In this document: piece after piece, positions 18,255 through 26,902 of the stretch
Layout of the letters: each line of letters begins with the position of its first letter
Numbering within the stretch: position 1 is the stretch's first letter
Assembly (NCBI RefSeq): GCF_000235605.1
Contig: NC_016584.1
Coordinates: 3,640,001 to 3,704,000, forward strand
Length of the DNA stretch: 64,000 nt
Direction: 5' to 3'
Origin: Desulfosporosinus orientis DSM 765
GTDB lineage: Bacteria; Bacillota; Desulfitobacteriia; Desulfitobacteriales; Desulfitobacteriaceae
Position numbers and translations under genes: made by a program
Notes under the pieces: generated by a model
Databases searched by the model: none
Seen by the model: only the letters and a program-made list of their open reading frames with translations
What the model was told of the DNA's origin: nothing

Positions 18255-18734
18255 CTATGCTTGGGATCTTAAAATCGCAACTTTTCCGGTACGCACTAAT
18301 TCGAGTAAGCCATAAGGCTGAATGGCATGGACAAAAGCATCAATTTTGGGAATATCCCCCGTTAACTCCACCGTCAAATTGGTTCTTCCCATATCAACCA
18401 CCCGTCCCCGGAAAATATCCACCGTTTGAAGGACCGCAGACCTTGTTTCGGGAGTGACTTCAACCCTGATCAAGGCCAGCTCGCGGTCAACAACACTTTG
18501 TCCGGTGAAGTCCGAAACTGAGTGAACAACCACTAGTTTACCCAGTTGATTCCGCACTTGTTCTATAATTTGATCATCCCCATTAACGACGATTGTCATG
18601 CGCGAAAGTTCAGGATCTTCTGTCTGACAAACTGTAAGACTATCAATGTTATATCCCCTGCGGGTAAACAGTCCTGCTACTTTAATTAAAACGCCTGGAT
18701 TGTTCTCTACCAATACCGCCAGTGTATGCAACAT
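18255..18734 (-). CDS. ilvN: acetolactate synthase small (regulatory) subunit
   Basis: The 159-aa protein has an N-terminal ACT domain (LAVLVENNPGVLIKVAGLFTRRGYNIDSL) followed by the ALS_ss C-terminal region (ELALIRVEV, IFRGRVVDMG, FVHAIQPYGLLELVRTGKVAI). It binds valine and adjusts IlvB activity. It begins 4 bp after the ilvB stop codon, so the subunits are made together. Confidence 0.95.
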   Translation of the reverse strand: MLHTLAVLVENNPGVLIKVAGLFTRRGYNIDSLTVCQTEDPELSRMTIVVNGDDQIIEQVRNQLGKLVVVHSVSDFTGQSVVDRELALIRVEVTPETRSAVLQTVDIFRGRVVDMGRTNLTVELTGDIPKIDAFVHAIQPYGLLELVRTGKVAILRSQA

Positions 18735-18738
18735 ATTA

Positions 18739-20427
18739 TTACCTCACAATCATTTCAGTAATCAGTTTACCGGGTGGAACCATAGGCAAGACATTTTCAT
18801 CCTCAGATATAGGAATTTCCACAAGCACAGGCCCCGGATGTTTGAACGCTTCTTCAAAAGCACTGCGCAGCTCTTCAAGAGCATTAACACGAATGCCATG
18901 GATACCATAGCCTTCAGCCACTTTTACAAAGTCGGGATTGCCTTGCAGGCTTATCTGATTATAACGCCCATCATAGAACATTTTCTGCATTTGCCGAACC
19001 ATGCCCAGAACTCCATTATTGAGAAGTATAATTTTTATGGGGAGTTGGTTTTGGGCGATGGTACCCAATTCCTGGATGGACATTTGGAAAGATCCGTCCC
19101 CGGTAATAACCAGCACCGGTTCTCCGGGACGGGCGATCTGAGCGCCAACGGCAGAAGGAACTCCATACCCCATAACTCCCAGGCCGCAGCTGGTAGCATA
19201 GTTGCGGGGATCCACTGCCGGATAGTATTGAGCTGCCCACATTTGATGCTGTCCCACATCCGTAGTGACAATTGTGTCTCCCCCTGCTACCTCTCCAAGA
19301 GTTTGAATAACAACCTGAGGCGTTAAGCGATTCTTATCATAGTCAAGGGTATGATTTTTCTTCCAATCATGGAGCTGTTTCCACCATTCTTCAACTCTAG
19401 GAGCAGAGAATCCCGGCAAAACCTCCATTATTTCCGTGAGAACTTGACGAGCATCGCCAATAATTTGGATATCTGTTTTGACAACTTTTCGTACTTCCGC
19501 CGGGTCGATGTCAATATGAATGACTTTTGCTTTCGTGGCAAAACGATTTCCTATTCCGCTGGTTACCCGGTCGTCAAAACGAACCCCTACGGCAATGAGC
19601 AGGTCGCAATCGTCCACTGCATAGTTTGCGGTTACGGTTCCATGCATTCCCACCATACCCAGAGAATTAGGATGCTCTAAGGAAAGGCTGCCGATACCCA
19701 TCAAGGTAGTGACAACAGGTATAGAGGTTTTATCCACAAATTGTCTTAAAACCTCTTCCGCACCGGCGGTGACAACACCACCGCCGGCATAAAGTACCGG
19801 CTTACTGGATTCAGAGAGGGCTTTAACGACCTCTTCGATCTTACCATTCTTCCCTTGCCCAAATGCTTTATATCCCTTTAATTTCATCTCATTTGAAAAA
19901 GGAATCACATCTTCAGCGGCCAGAACATCCTTTGGCAGGTCGATGAGAACCGGTCCCGGACGACCGGTCCGAGCCAGATAAAAGGCTTCTCTGACAATTC
20001 TCGGCAGATCTCTGGCATCTTTCACTAAGTAAGAGTGCTTAGTGATAGGCATAGTGATGCCAATAATGTCCACCTCCTGGAAAGAATCCGACCCAATGGA
20101 GCCTGTCGGTACCTGTCCTGTTAAAACAACCAAAGGGATGGAGTCTAAAAAGGCATTGGCAATGCCTGTGACCAGATTGGTCGCCCCCGGGCCTGAAGTC
20201 CCTAAACAGACCCCAACTTTACCCGTTACTCTTGAGTAACCGTCAGCTGCAAATACGGCCCCTTGTTCATGGCGAGTTAATATGTGCCGAATTGAACTAT
20301 CTAAGAGGGCATTATACAGTGGAAGCAGCACCCCTCCCGGATAGCCAAAGATGACGTCGACCCCTTCCTCCTGCAATGCATTTAATAAAATTGTTGCACC
20401 TACTAATCCTGTTTTTTCTTCACTCAT
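18739..20427 (-). CDS. ilvB: acetolactate synthase large (catalytic) subunit
   Basis: The 562-aa thiamine-diphosphate enzyme joins two pyruvates (or pyruvate and 2-oxobutyrate). Motifs are the catalytic Glu in TRHEQGAVFAADGYSR, the GTSGPGATNLVTG loop, and the ThDP-binding GDGSFQMSIQELGT ... NNGVLGMVRQMQ signature. The FAD region is in the central domain. Normal length. Second gene of the operon, 35 bp after ilvE. Confidence 0.97.
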   Translation of the reverse strand: MSEEKTGLVGATILLNALQEEGVDVIFGYPGGVLLPLYNALLDSSIRHILTRHEQGAVFAADGYSRVTGKVGVCLGTSGPGATNLVTGIANAFLDSIPLVVLTGQVPTGSIGSDSFQEVDIIGITMPITKHSYLVKDARDLPRIVREAFYLARTGRPGPVLIDLPKDVLAAEDVIPFSNEMKLKGYKAFGQGKNGKIEEVVKALSESSKPVLYAGGGVVTAGAEEVLRQFVDKTSIPVVTTLMGIGSLSLEHPNSLGMVGMHGTVTANYAVDDCDLLIAVGVRFDDRVTSGIGNRFATKAKVIHIDIDPAEVRKVVKTDIQIIGDARQVLTEIMEVLPGFSAPRVEEWWKQLHDWKKNHTLDYDKNRLTPQVVIQTLGEVAGGDTIVTTDVGQHQMWAAQYYPAVDPRNYATSCGLGVMGYGVPSAVGAQIARPGEPVLVITGDGSFQMSIQELGTIAQNQLPIKIILLNNGVLGMVRQMQKMFYDGRYNQISLQGNPDFVKVAEGYGIHGIRVNALEELRSAFEEAFKHPGPVLVEIPISEDENVLPMVPPGKLITEMIVR

Positions 20428-20462
20428 ACATTTCCCTCCCTAAACTTTCTTCCTATAAGATG

Positions 20463-21329
20463 TTAAATTTCAGGACCATTGACATGGGTAAGCGCCCTAA
20501 ACTGCTCTAAAAGCTGTTTAAATATTGGTCCAGGCTCTCCAATCCCAATCTCTCGTCCATCAACATTTCTAACGGGAATCAATTCAGCAGCTGTTCCGGT
20601 TAGAAAACATTCATCGGCTGTATACAAATCATGACGAGTAAATAACTCTTCCCTGACTTTAATATCAAGGTCTTTAGCAAGTTCTATGACAGAATTTCGG
20701 GTAATACCTTCCAGAATTCCTGCCGATAGCGGGGGAGTCAGCAAGACATTATCTCGATATATAAAAATATTATCCGCAGTTCCCTCTGCTACATAACCGT
20801 CTTGGGTCAGCATAATTGCTTCTATAACACCGGCTTGAGTACTCTCGATTTTAGCCAGAATGTTGTTAAGATAATTAAGGGACTTTATCCTCGGATTTAA
20901 GGAATCCGGATTATTTCTTCGGATAGCTACAGTCTTAACATTTAAGCCCTGCTCATACATGCTTTTCTCATAAAGCTTAATTTGGGCGGCTATACATATA
21001 ATCGTCGCTTTAGAACATTTTTGAGGATCAAGTCCCAGGTCTCCCTTGCCACGGGAAACTACCAAGCGTATATAGGCATCCTTCAATTCATTTTTGCGCA
21101 GGGTTTCCAAAACAACCTCCTGCATTTCTTCCTTTGTCAAACCAATGGTTAAGTTAATCGATTTAGCTGATTCATATAATCTCTTTAAATGTTCATTCAA
21201 TTTGAAAACTCGGCCATGATAGGCACGAATTCCTTCAAAAATTCCGTCTCCATATAAAAAGCCATGATCAAAAACAGATATTTTGGCATCTTCTTCCGAA
21301 ACAAAAGCCCCATTTAAATAAATAATCAT
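20463..21329 (-). CDS. ilvE: branched-chain amino acid aminotransferase
   Basis: The 288-aa fold-type IV PLP enzyme makes valine, leucine and isoleucine from their 2-oxo acids. It begins MIIYLNGAFVSEEDAKISVFDHGFLYGDGIFEG, of which FDHGFLYGDGIFEG is the family signature. IRLVVSRGKGDLGLDP carries the Arg ligand, SLNYLNNILAKIE the PLP lysine, and ECFLTGTAAELIPV the C-terminal block. The ATG at 21329 is chosen because the upstream extension lies in the leader RNA. First gene of the operon. Confidence 0.95.
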   Translation of the reverse strand: MIIYLNGAFVSEEDAKISVFDHGFLYGDGIFEGIRAYHGRVFKLNEHLKRLYESAKSINLTIGLTKEEMQEVVLETLRKNELKDAYIRLVVSRGKGDLGLDPQKCSKATIICIAAQIKLYEKSMYEQGLNVKTVAIRRNNPDSLNPRIKSLNYLNNILAKIESTQAGVIEAIMLTQDGYVAEGTADNIFIYRDNVLLTPPLSAGILEGITRNSVIELAKDLDIKVREELFTRHDLYTADECFLTGTAAELIPVRNVDGREIGIGEPGPIFKQLLEQFRALTHVNGPEI

Positions 21330-21392
21330 CTTCAACTCACCTTTCACATGCTGTCGGCAATTTTTCTGTCGAGAAGCTTTCTGTCTACAAAT

Positions 21393-21525
21393 AAAAACCC
21401 AAGCGCAGTCCCTTGTAACGTGGAACTTTCCGCTTGGGTTTTTTCTACCCACGGTGTAAACCCATTATGGATTCTGTACCGCTTGGACCAGACAGGTTAT
21501 CCCCGGAACCCTAGGTACACTTCCT
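21393..21525 (-). promoter_or_regulatory. ykkC-class riboswitch with terminator, probably ppGpp type
   Basis: On the minus strand ACCTAGGGTTCCGGGG (from about 21516) and CTGGTCC (21490-21484) are the conserved parts of the ykkC aptamer. They are followed by ACCGTGGGTAGAAAAAACCC. The expression platform is a terminator: AAAACCCAAGCG pairs with CGCTTGGGTTTTT (21444-21393). Guanidine aptamers share this fold. The location in front of ilvE and the whole ilv-leu operon matches the subtype described for the alarmone ppGpp, which would switch amino-acid synthesis on in starvation. Class is firm; ligand is inferred from context. Confidence 0.85.
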
Positions 21526-21564
21526 TTTCTGTTATATTACATTTAAAACGAGAACGTTGTGTAT

Positions 21565-21593
21565 ATGATACAGAATACACACCTCAGTGTCAA
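21565..21593 (-). promoter_or_regulatory. promoter of ilv-leu operon
   Basis: On the minus strand TTGACA (21593-21588), a 17-bp spacer and TATCAT (21570-21565) form a sigma-A promoter. Transcription would start near 21558, about 35 nt before the riboswitch aptamer. Confidence 0.75.
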
Positions 21594-21636
21594 CCCTAAT
21601 TTTGTATAATTAAGCGAAATTCCTTGCTAAAATTCC

Positions 21637-21666
21637 TTGTCAAAGCAAGTTGTAACAAGGTATAAT
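21637..21666 (+). promoter_or_regulatory. promoter of hom-thrB
   Basis: TTGTCA (21637-21642), an 18-bp spacer and a perfect TATAAT (21661-21666) lie 47 bp before the hom ATG. The promoter diverges from the ilv-leu promoter about 45 bp away. No leader RNA structure fits in the short 5' region. Confidence 0.75.
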
Positions 21667-21712
21667 GTCCACTATGCAGATACATTTGTTTTTTCGAGAG
21701 GAGTTGACTATC

Positions 21713-23005
21713 ATGCCCCTAAAAATAGGCATATTGGGTTTAGGTACAGTAGGCTGCGGGGTCGTCAAAGTGTTACAGCAAAATGCTGAGGACATCGAGA
21801 CTCGTACCCACAGTGAGCTGCAAATCAAAGCAATCCTTGACCGTGATCTTCACCGAGAACGGGAGATCAGCGGAGACTATCTCCTCACGGATCAACCTGA
21901 AAAAGTTCTTCAGGACCCTGAAATCGATATTATCGTTGAAGTTATGGGTGGCATCGAACCTGCCCGTACCTTTATTTTAGAAGCTTTGCAACACGGAAAA
22001 AGCGTTGTTACGGCTAATAAGGATTTAATCGCTCTTCACGGTCATGAACTCCTGGATGCCGCCAATGCGGCGGGAAAAGACCTTTACTTTGAAGCAAGCG
22101 TGGGCGGCGGCATTCCCATTATTGCAGCCTTGAAAGAGTCTCTCTCCGCCAATCAGATTACCGAAGTACTTGGTATTATCAATGGAACAACCAACTATAT
22201 TTTGACTGCCATGGCTGAACAGGGACGTGACTATGGGGAAGTGCTGGCAGAAGCTCAGCAGCTAGGCTACGCTGAAGCAAATCCTTCTTCAGATGTGGAC
22301 GGCCTTGACGCAGCCCGCAAACTGGCCATCCTCGCTTCCATCGCTTTTAATTCCCGGGTCGCCCTTAAAGATGTCTTTGTAGAAGGTATTTCTAAGATAA
22401 CTAGTGAAGATCTGGCCTACGCTGCTGAACTTGGCTGTACCATTAAACTTCTGGCCATCGCTAAGCATCATGCTGAAGGCATTGAAGTACGTGTCCATCC
22501 TGCTATTCTCCCTCTTACCCATCCTCTGGCGGCTGTCAAGGGAGTTTTCAACGCTATTTATGTAGTAGGAGATGCGGTAGGTGAAACCATGTTTTATGGC
22601 CGTGGTGCAGGGTCCCTGCCTACGGGAAGTGCCATTGTCTCCGATATTATGCGTATCGCCCGCAACATTCAAGCCAAGTCCACGGCTTCCATCAACTGCA
22701 CATGCTATCTGGACTTGCCGCTTAAATCCGTCTCAGATTTCTATACTGCCTTTTATATCCGCCTTCTCGTTAAGGACGAACCTCGTGTCCTGGCAACTCT
22801 AGCTTTGCTCTTTGCTGAAGCAAACATTAGTTTTGCTTCCATCATCCAAAAACCTCGCGGAGAACACCAGGCTGAAATTGTCCTGGTAACCCATCCATGC
22901 CGGGAAGGAGCTCTTCAGGAAGCCCTGGACTCTGTCAAAGCCTACAGCAAGGTCTTAAGCATTGACAACGTCATTCGTTTTGAAAAAGAGGATCCAAAAT
23001 TTTAA
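21713..23005 (+). CDS. hom: homoserine dehydrogenase
   Basis: The 430-aa enzyme reduces aspartate semialdehyde to homoserine. The N-terminal NAD(P) domain begins MPLKIGILGLGTVGCGVVKVL. The catalytic domain shows VVTANKDLIALHG, NGTTNYILTAM and LGYAEANPSSDVDGLDAARKLAILASIAF. The C-terminal ~80 residues form an ACT domain for threonine feedback (VLATLALLFAEANISFASIIQKP). The ATG at 21713 has GAGAGGAG 9 nt upstream. It is followed by thrB 29 bp downstream. Confidence 0.97.
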   Translation: MPLKIGILGLGTVGCGVVKVLQQNAEDIETRTHSELQIKAILDRDLHREREISGDYLLTDQPEKVLQDPEIDIIVEVMGGIEPARTFILEALQHGKSVVTANKDLIALHGHELLDAANAAGKDLYFEASVGGGIPIIAALKESLSANQITEVLGIINGTTNYILTAMAEQGRDYGEVLAEAQQLGYAEANPSSDVDGLDAARKLAILASIAFNSRVALKDVFVEGISKITSEDLAYAAELGCTIKLLAIAKHHAEGIEVRVHPAILPLTHPLAAVKGVFNAIYVVGDAVGETMFYGRGAGSLPTGSAIVSDIMRIARNIQAKSTASINCTCYLDLPLKSVSDFYTAFYIRLLVKDEPRVLATLALLFAEANISFASIIQKPRGEHQAEIVLVTHPCREGALQEALDSVKAYSKVLSIDNVIRFEKEDPKF

Positions 23006-23034
23006 GGTCGGAATCATATAAGGGGAGGAATATA

Positions 23035-23937
23035 ATGTTCCAGGTTAAGGTACCTGCTACCACTGCCAATCTCGGGCCAGGCTTTGATTGTTTAGGTATG
23101 GCCCTGCAGCTCTATAATACAATAACTGTAAAAACCGACCGCTCTTTTCACATCTCATTAGCCGGTACTTACAAAGAGGGACTGCCGGAAGATGAAAGCA
23201 ATCTTGTATGGCGCACTATGTGTCATTTTTGGGATTTCATACACTTTCCTGTTCCCTCCGTCGATCTGACTTTTCACAATGAAATCCCCCCCGCCAGAGG
23301 TTTAGGCAGCAGTTCCGCCGCCATTGTCGGCGGACTGGCAGCCGCCAACTTCCTAGCCGGATCCCCCTGCTCCTCCTTTGAACTCCTGCAACTGGCCAAT
23401 GAAATAGAAGGACATCCGGACAACGTAACTCCTGCTCTCTATGGAGGTGTTACCTTGTCTGTACCTACGGAAAAAGGAGTGCTGCCCAGGGTTTTAGCAC
23501 AGGCACCCAAGCTCAAAGCCGTTGTGGTCATTCCCGATACCCATCTCAACACTAAAAAAGCCAGGGGAATTTTACCTCCGGAAGTTCCCCGTCAAGATGC
23601 CGTTTTTAATATCTCCCACGTATCCTTGCTAACGGAAGCCTTTATCCGTGAAGAGTATTCCCTCCTCAAGGAAGGAATGTGTGATAAACTTCACCAAACT
23701 CAACGAGCAGCCCTTATCCCAGGATTACTGGAAACACTTGAAGCAGCCCTACAAGCCGGAGCCTATGGTTCTGCTCTCAGCGGTTCGGGCCCTACTCTCT
23801 TGGCTCTTGTTCCAAACACCTCTAATTTAGAGGTTTCCTCCAGCATGCTGGACATGCTGAGGAAACATGACATTAATGCTCAGGCCATGCTTTTGGACGT
23901 TGATTCCAAGGGTACGTTAGCTGACGTAGTTGATTAA
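23035..23937 (+). CDS. thrB: homoserine kinase
   Basis: The 300-aa GHMP kinase phosphorylates homoserine on the way to threonine. It has KVPATTANLGPGFDCLGMAL at the start, the ATP loop PPARGLGSSSAAIVGGLAAAN, the GHPDNVTPALYGG motif and the C-terminal GSGPTLLALV glycine loop. Length is normal. It forms a two-gene unit with hom and is closed by a strong hairpin. No thrC is in the window. Confidence 0.96.
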   Translation: MFQVKVPATTANLGPGFDCLGMALQLYNTITVKTDRSFHISLAGTYKEGLPEDESNLVWRTMCHFWDFIHFPVPSVDLTFHNEIPPARGLGSSSAAIVGGLAAANFLAGSPCSSFELLQLANEIEGHPDNVTPALYGGVTLSVPTEKGVLPRVLAQAPKLKAVVVIPDTHLNTKKARGILPPEVPRQDAVFNISHVSLLTEAFIREEYSLLKEGMCDKLHQTQRAALIPGLLETLEAALQAGAYGSALSGSGPTLLALVPNTSNLEVSSSMLDMLRKHDINAQAMLLDVDSKGTLADVVD

Positions 23938-23959
23938 GATCCCTTTTTCAGAGCAGTTT

Positions 23960-24022
23960 AAAAATTCGGCTGTTTGAGATTGACTAATCTAGATTAGTAA
24001 GATCTCAAACAGCCGAATTTTT
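23960..24022 (+). terminator. terminator after thrB
   Basis: A 21-bp perfect stem (left arm 23960-23980, right arm 24002-24022, ending in TTTTT) encloses an inner ACTAATCT/AGATTAGT palindrome. One of the longest hairpins in the window. Confidence 0.85.
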
Positions 24023-24110
24023 ATATAAACAATTGGACGTATTCTTACATAGTCTATAAAAATAGCATTTTTAGGTATTTATTATCGATAAATAGAAAAG
24101 AGGTGCGATC

Positions 24111-24431
24111 ATGAACGAATATGACAATATTCGCCTTTTTAAGAAAAACAGAAATACAGGCGGACCTGAACAAGAATCAACCAACGCCGACCTAAAGAAT
24201 AGGGATGAAAGAATCCCGGAAAAACGTATCACACCCTTTGAAGTAAAAGACTATTCCCGAAAAGTCAACCCTTCTCCCAGGGATGAATCGTTTCTTCCGC
24301 CAGGACTCACTGCAATTCTAAGAAAATCATTAAAGGCTCTGGGTATTGATCTTAATCAGAACTTTTCTTTACAAAAAGCCGGCGAGCTTGTTAAGAAGTC
24401 ACCCTTATGGTCTCTTTTGAAAAAACTTTAG
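24111..24431 (+). CDS. uncharacterised 106-aa soluble protein
   Basis: The start ATG has AGAGGTG 7 nt upstream. The product is hydrophilic and rich in Lys, Arg, Asn and Pro up to about residue 60 and is probably disordered there. The C-terminal ~45 residues (LPPGLTAILRKSLKALGIDL...LVKKSPLWSLLKKL) should form amphipathic helices. No family is recognised. It stands alone between two terminators, so it is its own transcription unit. Confidence 0.65.
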   Translation: MNEYDNIRLFKKNRNTGGPEQESTNADLKNRDERIPEKRITPFEVKDYSRKVNPSPRDESFLPPGLTAILRKSLKALGIDLNQNFSLQKAGELVKKSPLWSLLKKL

Positions 24432-24440
24432 TAAAACTTG

Positions 24441-24487
24441 GCAGCTGCTCAAAGATATTGTCTTGGAGCAGCTGCTATTAATTTTTC
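24441..24487 (+). terminator. terminator after the 106-aa gene
   Basis: GCAGCTGCTC (24441-24450) pairs perfectly with GAGCAGCTGC (24466-24475), 15-nt loop, followed by TATTAATTTTTC. Confidence 0.75.
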
Positions 24488-24489
24488 AG

Positions 24490-24549
24490 GGTAGCCTGCC
24501 ATGCCGCTGCCGCAGCACCAGCAGATGATGAAAAGAGAGTGCTTCCGGG
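24490..24549 (-). repeat. fragment of the dispersed non-coding repeat
   Basis: Read on the minus strand, about 60 bp match the 3' end of the repeat at 49211-49480 (CTCTCTTTTCATCATCTGCT is identical) and, more weakly, the end of the copy at 31953-32300. Only this terminal module is present. Confidence 0.7.
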
Positions 24550-24552
24550 TTG

Positions 24553-25461
24553 TTAATGAATGGAAGGCCCATTGGGACTTGCTCCTTTGAGGTTGTCTAA
24601 ATATTTAACGGCTTGCAAAGCTGCGGTTCCTCCTTCCCCCGCAGCCTTAATCAGCTGATAAGGCTGACCTGTACAGTCGCCGGCAGCAAATAATCCCGGC
24701 ATATTCGTTTCCAGCTTATGATTGACCTTAATAGCAGATCCTTCCATTTCCAGTCCGGATACAAGCTGTTCCACAGGCAAGGTTTCTCTGATAATAAATA
24801 CTCCATCAACCTTCAAGGTCTCTTCCCCTAAATCAATTTGTTCAACACTATTAGTGCCAAGGATTTTCTTAACTTGGCCTTTTTTAATTTCTACCCGGGG
24901 ATCCAGCTTCACAACATCGCCATAATAAGGGATATAGTAAACTTTGGCGCAGATATCTGCCATATAATTGGCTTCGTCCTCCCCCTCCCGGTTATAAGAG
25001 ATGATCGCTACGCTTTTATTTTTGTATAAAGGTCCGTCACAAGTTGCGCAATACCCCAGACCTCTTCCTAAAAATTCAGCTTCGCCCGGAAATAGTTTTC
25101 CCGCAGACACTCCGGTGGCAATAATAACAGAGTCTGCTTCAAAGGATTGGTCCTTGCCTACAAGAGTAAAGGGCGGGCCGGGATAAATGTTGGATACTTT
25201 AAACTGGGTTATAGGTATGTCTTTTTCCTGCACGTGCTTCAGAAAACGCTGTCGCAGTTCTTCTCCGCTGATTTCCGGAAAGCCCAGCCAATTGTCAACT
25301 TGGGGCGCTTTTGAAAGCTTTGGGCTGCAAAATTCGGAGCCTAATAAAACAAAATCCCGATTTCGAATTTTAGCATTTAAGGCGGCCGACATCCCGGCGG
25401 GACCACAGCCAATAATCGCTAATTCATAATGGGATTTCAAAGTTTGAAAATCTTCTGACAT
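24553..25461 (-). CDS. thioredoxin-reductase-like flavoprotein lacking the NADPH motif
   Basis: The 302-aa protein has the FAD motif AIIGCGPAGMSAALNA, the redox-active CATCDG pair, and the C-terminal FAD motif PGLFAAGDCTGQPYQLIKAAGEG. The central domain reads SVAIISYNREGEDEANYMA where NADPH-linked thioredoxin reductases have GGGNSAxEEA. The Arg-rich HRR motif is also absent (YYIPYYGD). This matches the clostridial ferredoxin-dependent flavin thioredoxin reductases (FFTR), which take electrons from ferredoxin. The ATG at 25461 follows GGGAGGA; a TTG lies 6 codons upstream. Confidence 0.8.
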   Translation of the reverse strand: MSEDFQTLKSHYELAIIGCGPAGMSAALNAKIRNRDFVLLGSEFCSPKLSKAPQVDNWLGFPEISGEELRQRFLKHVQEKDIPITQFKVSNIYPGPPFTLVGKDQSFEADSVIIATGVSAGKLFPGEAEFLGRGLGYCATCDGPLYKNKSVAIISYNREGEDEANYMADICAKVYYIPYYGDVVKLDPRVEIKKGQVKKILGTNSVEQIDLGEETLKVDGVFIIRETLPVEQLVSGLEMEGSAIKVNHKLETNMPGLFAAGDCTGQPYQLIKAAGEGGTAALQAVKYLDNLKGASPNGPSIH

Positions 25462-25622
25462 CAATGGTTCCTCCCTCAAAATTTCTACGAATTTTTTTAG
25501 TGTTCCCTAATTTAAATTACCCATGCCAAATCATCACTAAAATATTGACGCTCTAAAAAAGTCGCAGTACAATATACACAATAAACCTATATGCACGATG
25601 ACACTAGCTGAGGAGTACACAT

Positions 25623-26027
25623 ATGAGTGATGATGTAAGTATTAATTTGGAATTATCCCTATCCATTGAACGGTCAATTCAAGCTGAATTACTGCTGTTG
25701 CTAGGACAAAAACCTTCCCACGGCTATGAATTAATTCAACGTCTGAATGATGCTCCTTTTATGAGCAGTGAAGTAGACACTGCGACAATCTACCGTAATT
25801 TGAGACGTATGGATAAAGACGGTTTGATTAAATCCCACTGGGAAGTGAGTGAATCCGGCCCCGGGAGGCGGCAATATCAATTAACTTCCCAAGGAGAAGC
25901 GACCTTAAAGTTATGGGTTCAATACTTAGCCCAACAAAAAGCTAGGTTAGAGAACTTTTTGCAAGCTTATCGGGACTACGACGTATCCTTAGCCAAGGGG
26001 GAAAATGGGGGGAACAACCTTGAGTAA
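25623..26027 (+). CDS. PadR family transcriptional regulator
   Basis: The 134-aa protein shows the PadR winged-helix layout: LLLLLGQKPSHGYELIQRL, TATIYRNLRRMDKDGLIKSHWE and SGPGRRQYQLTSQGEATL. A short C-terminal helix follows for dimerisation. Its last codons overlap the start of the following ModA-like gene. It probably controls that gene and the chromate-type transporter after it. The effector is unknown. Confidence 0.9.
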   Translation: MSDDVSINLELSLSIERSIQAELLLLLGQKPSHGYELIQRLNDAPFMSSEVDTATIYRNLRRMDKDGLIKSHWEVSESGPGRRQYQLTSQGEATLKLWVQYLAQQKARLENFLQAYRDYDVSLAKGENGGNNLE

Positions 26028-26844
26028 TTCAGCCAAAACTCTAAAGATCATTCACGCCGGAGCATTGCATCAAGTCATGGAAAGATGCGTTGAACACTTC
26101 TCCAAACATATGCCCAATCTGGAATTTAAGGTGTCCGGAATTGGTTCCAGAGAAGCAGCCAGGAAACTATTGTCCGGTGAAATTTATGACATTATTGCTC
26201 TGGCTGACCAGGCTCTTTTCGCCGAGCTTTTGGTACCGGACTTAGTAAAGGACTATTTTATTTTTGCCGCCGATCAAATGGTCATCGCCTACAGCCGCTT
26301 TTCCAAGGGCAGCAGCCAAATTACTCCGGATAACTGGACTGATGAGCTTCTCAAACCAGGGGTCACCTTTGCACGATCCAGCCATCATCTTGATCCTTGC
26401 GGTTATAGAACGTTAATGGTTTGGCAATTGGCAGAATCCTATTACAGCAAAGCAGGATTGTGCTCTAAGCTGGAGGAAAATTGCATTCCTTATACCGTTT
26501 ATCCTAAGTCCCTGGACTTGGCACGTGCACTATTTAAAGGCAGCGTCGATTACGCCTTTTTGTATTCCTCAGAGGCAGAGTACCTCGGCCTCCCTTACAT
26601 CCCCCTGCCGGCAAAGATTAATCTTTCCAGCCCCGCTCATGCGACTTTTTATGATCAGGCAGCAGTCTCCGTAGAGAGTAAAATACCTGGAAAAAAAATC
26701 ATTATCCACGGCAAGCCCATTGAATTTGCCATCGGATTATCTAAAAACAGCCTATACCCTGAACTTGCTCATTCCTTTATGGATCTTTTGACCGGTCCCG
26801 AAGGGAATATCATACTGGAAGAATGCGGGTTTATCCCCTGTTAG
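26005..26844 (+). CDS. ModA/WtpA-like oxyanion-binding protein without signal peptide
   Basis: The 279-aa protein has the type II periplasmic-binding fold of molybdate/tungstate binders: IIHAGALHQVMERC, VSGIGSREAARKLLSGEIYDIIALAD, FARSSHHLDPCGYRTLM and FIPLPAKINLSSP-like segments. No export signal or lipobox is present, since the domain starts within 12 residues of the N-terminus. The protein should therefore stay in the cytoplasm. The gene overlaps padR by 23 bp; a TTG at 26020 with GGGGGG 7 nt upstream is an alternative start. A sensor role beside ChrA is conceivable. Confidence 0.75.
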   Translation: MGGTTLSNSAKTLKIIHAGALHQVMERCVEHFSKHMPNLEFKVSGIGSREAARKLLSGEIYDIIALADQALFAELLVPDLVKDYFIFAADQMVIAYSRFSKGSSQITPDNWTDELLKPGVTFARSSHHLDPCGYRTLMVWQLAESYYSKAGLCSKLEENCIPYTVYPKSLDLARALFKGSVDYAFLYSSEAEYLGLPYIPLPAKINLSSPAHATFYDQAAVSVESKIPGKKIIIHGKPIEFAIGLSKNSLYPELAHSFMDLLTGPEGNIILEECGFIPC

Positions 26845-26902
26845 AATATTCTTTCCTCAGGAAGAGTCCTCAAGGAATAGTTGAGTAGAAGGGGGTATCC
26901 CA

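Noticed and set aside
18646-19326. 226-aa plus-strand frame
   Set aside because: Antisense to ilvN/ilvB, with no domain and no ribosome site; a shadow of real genes.
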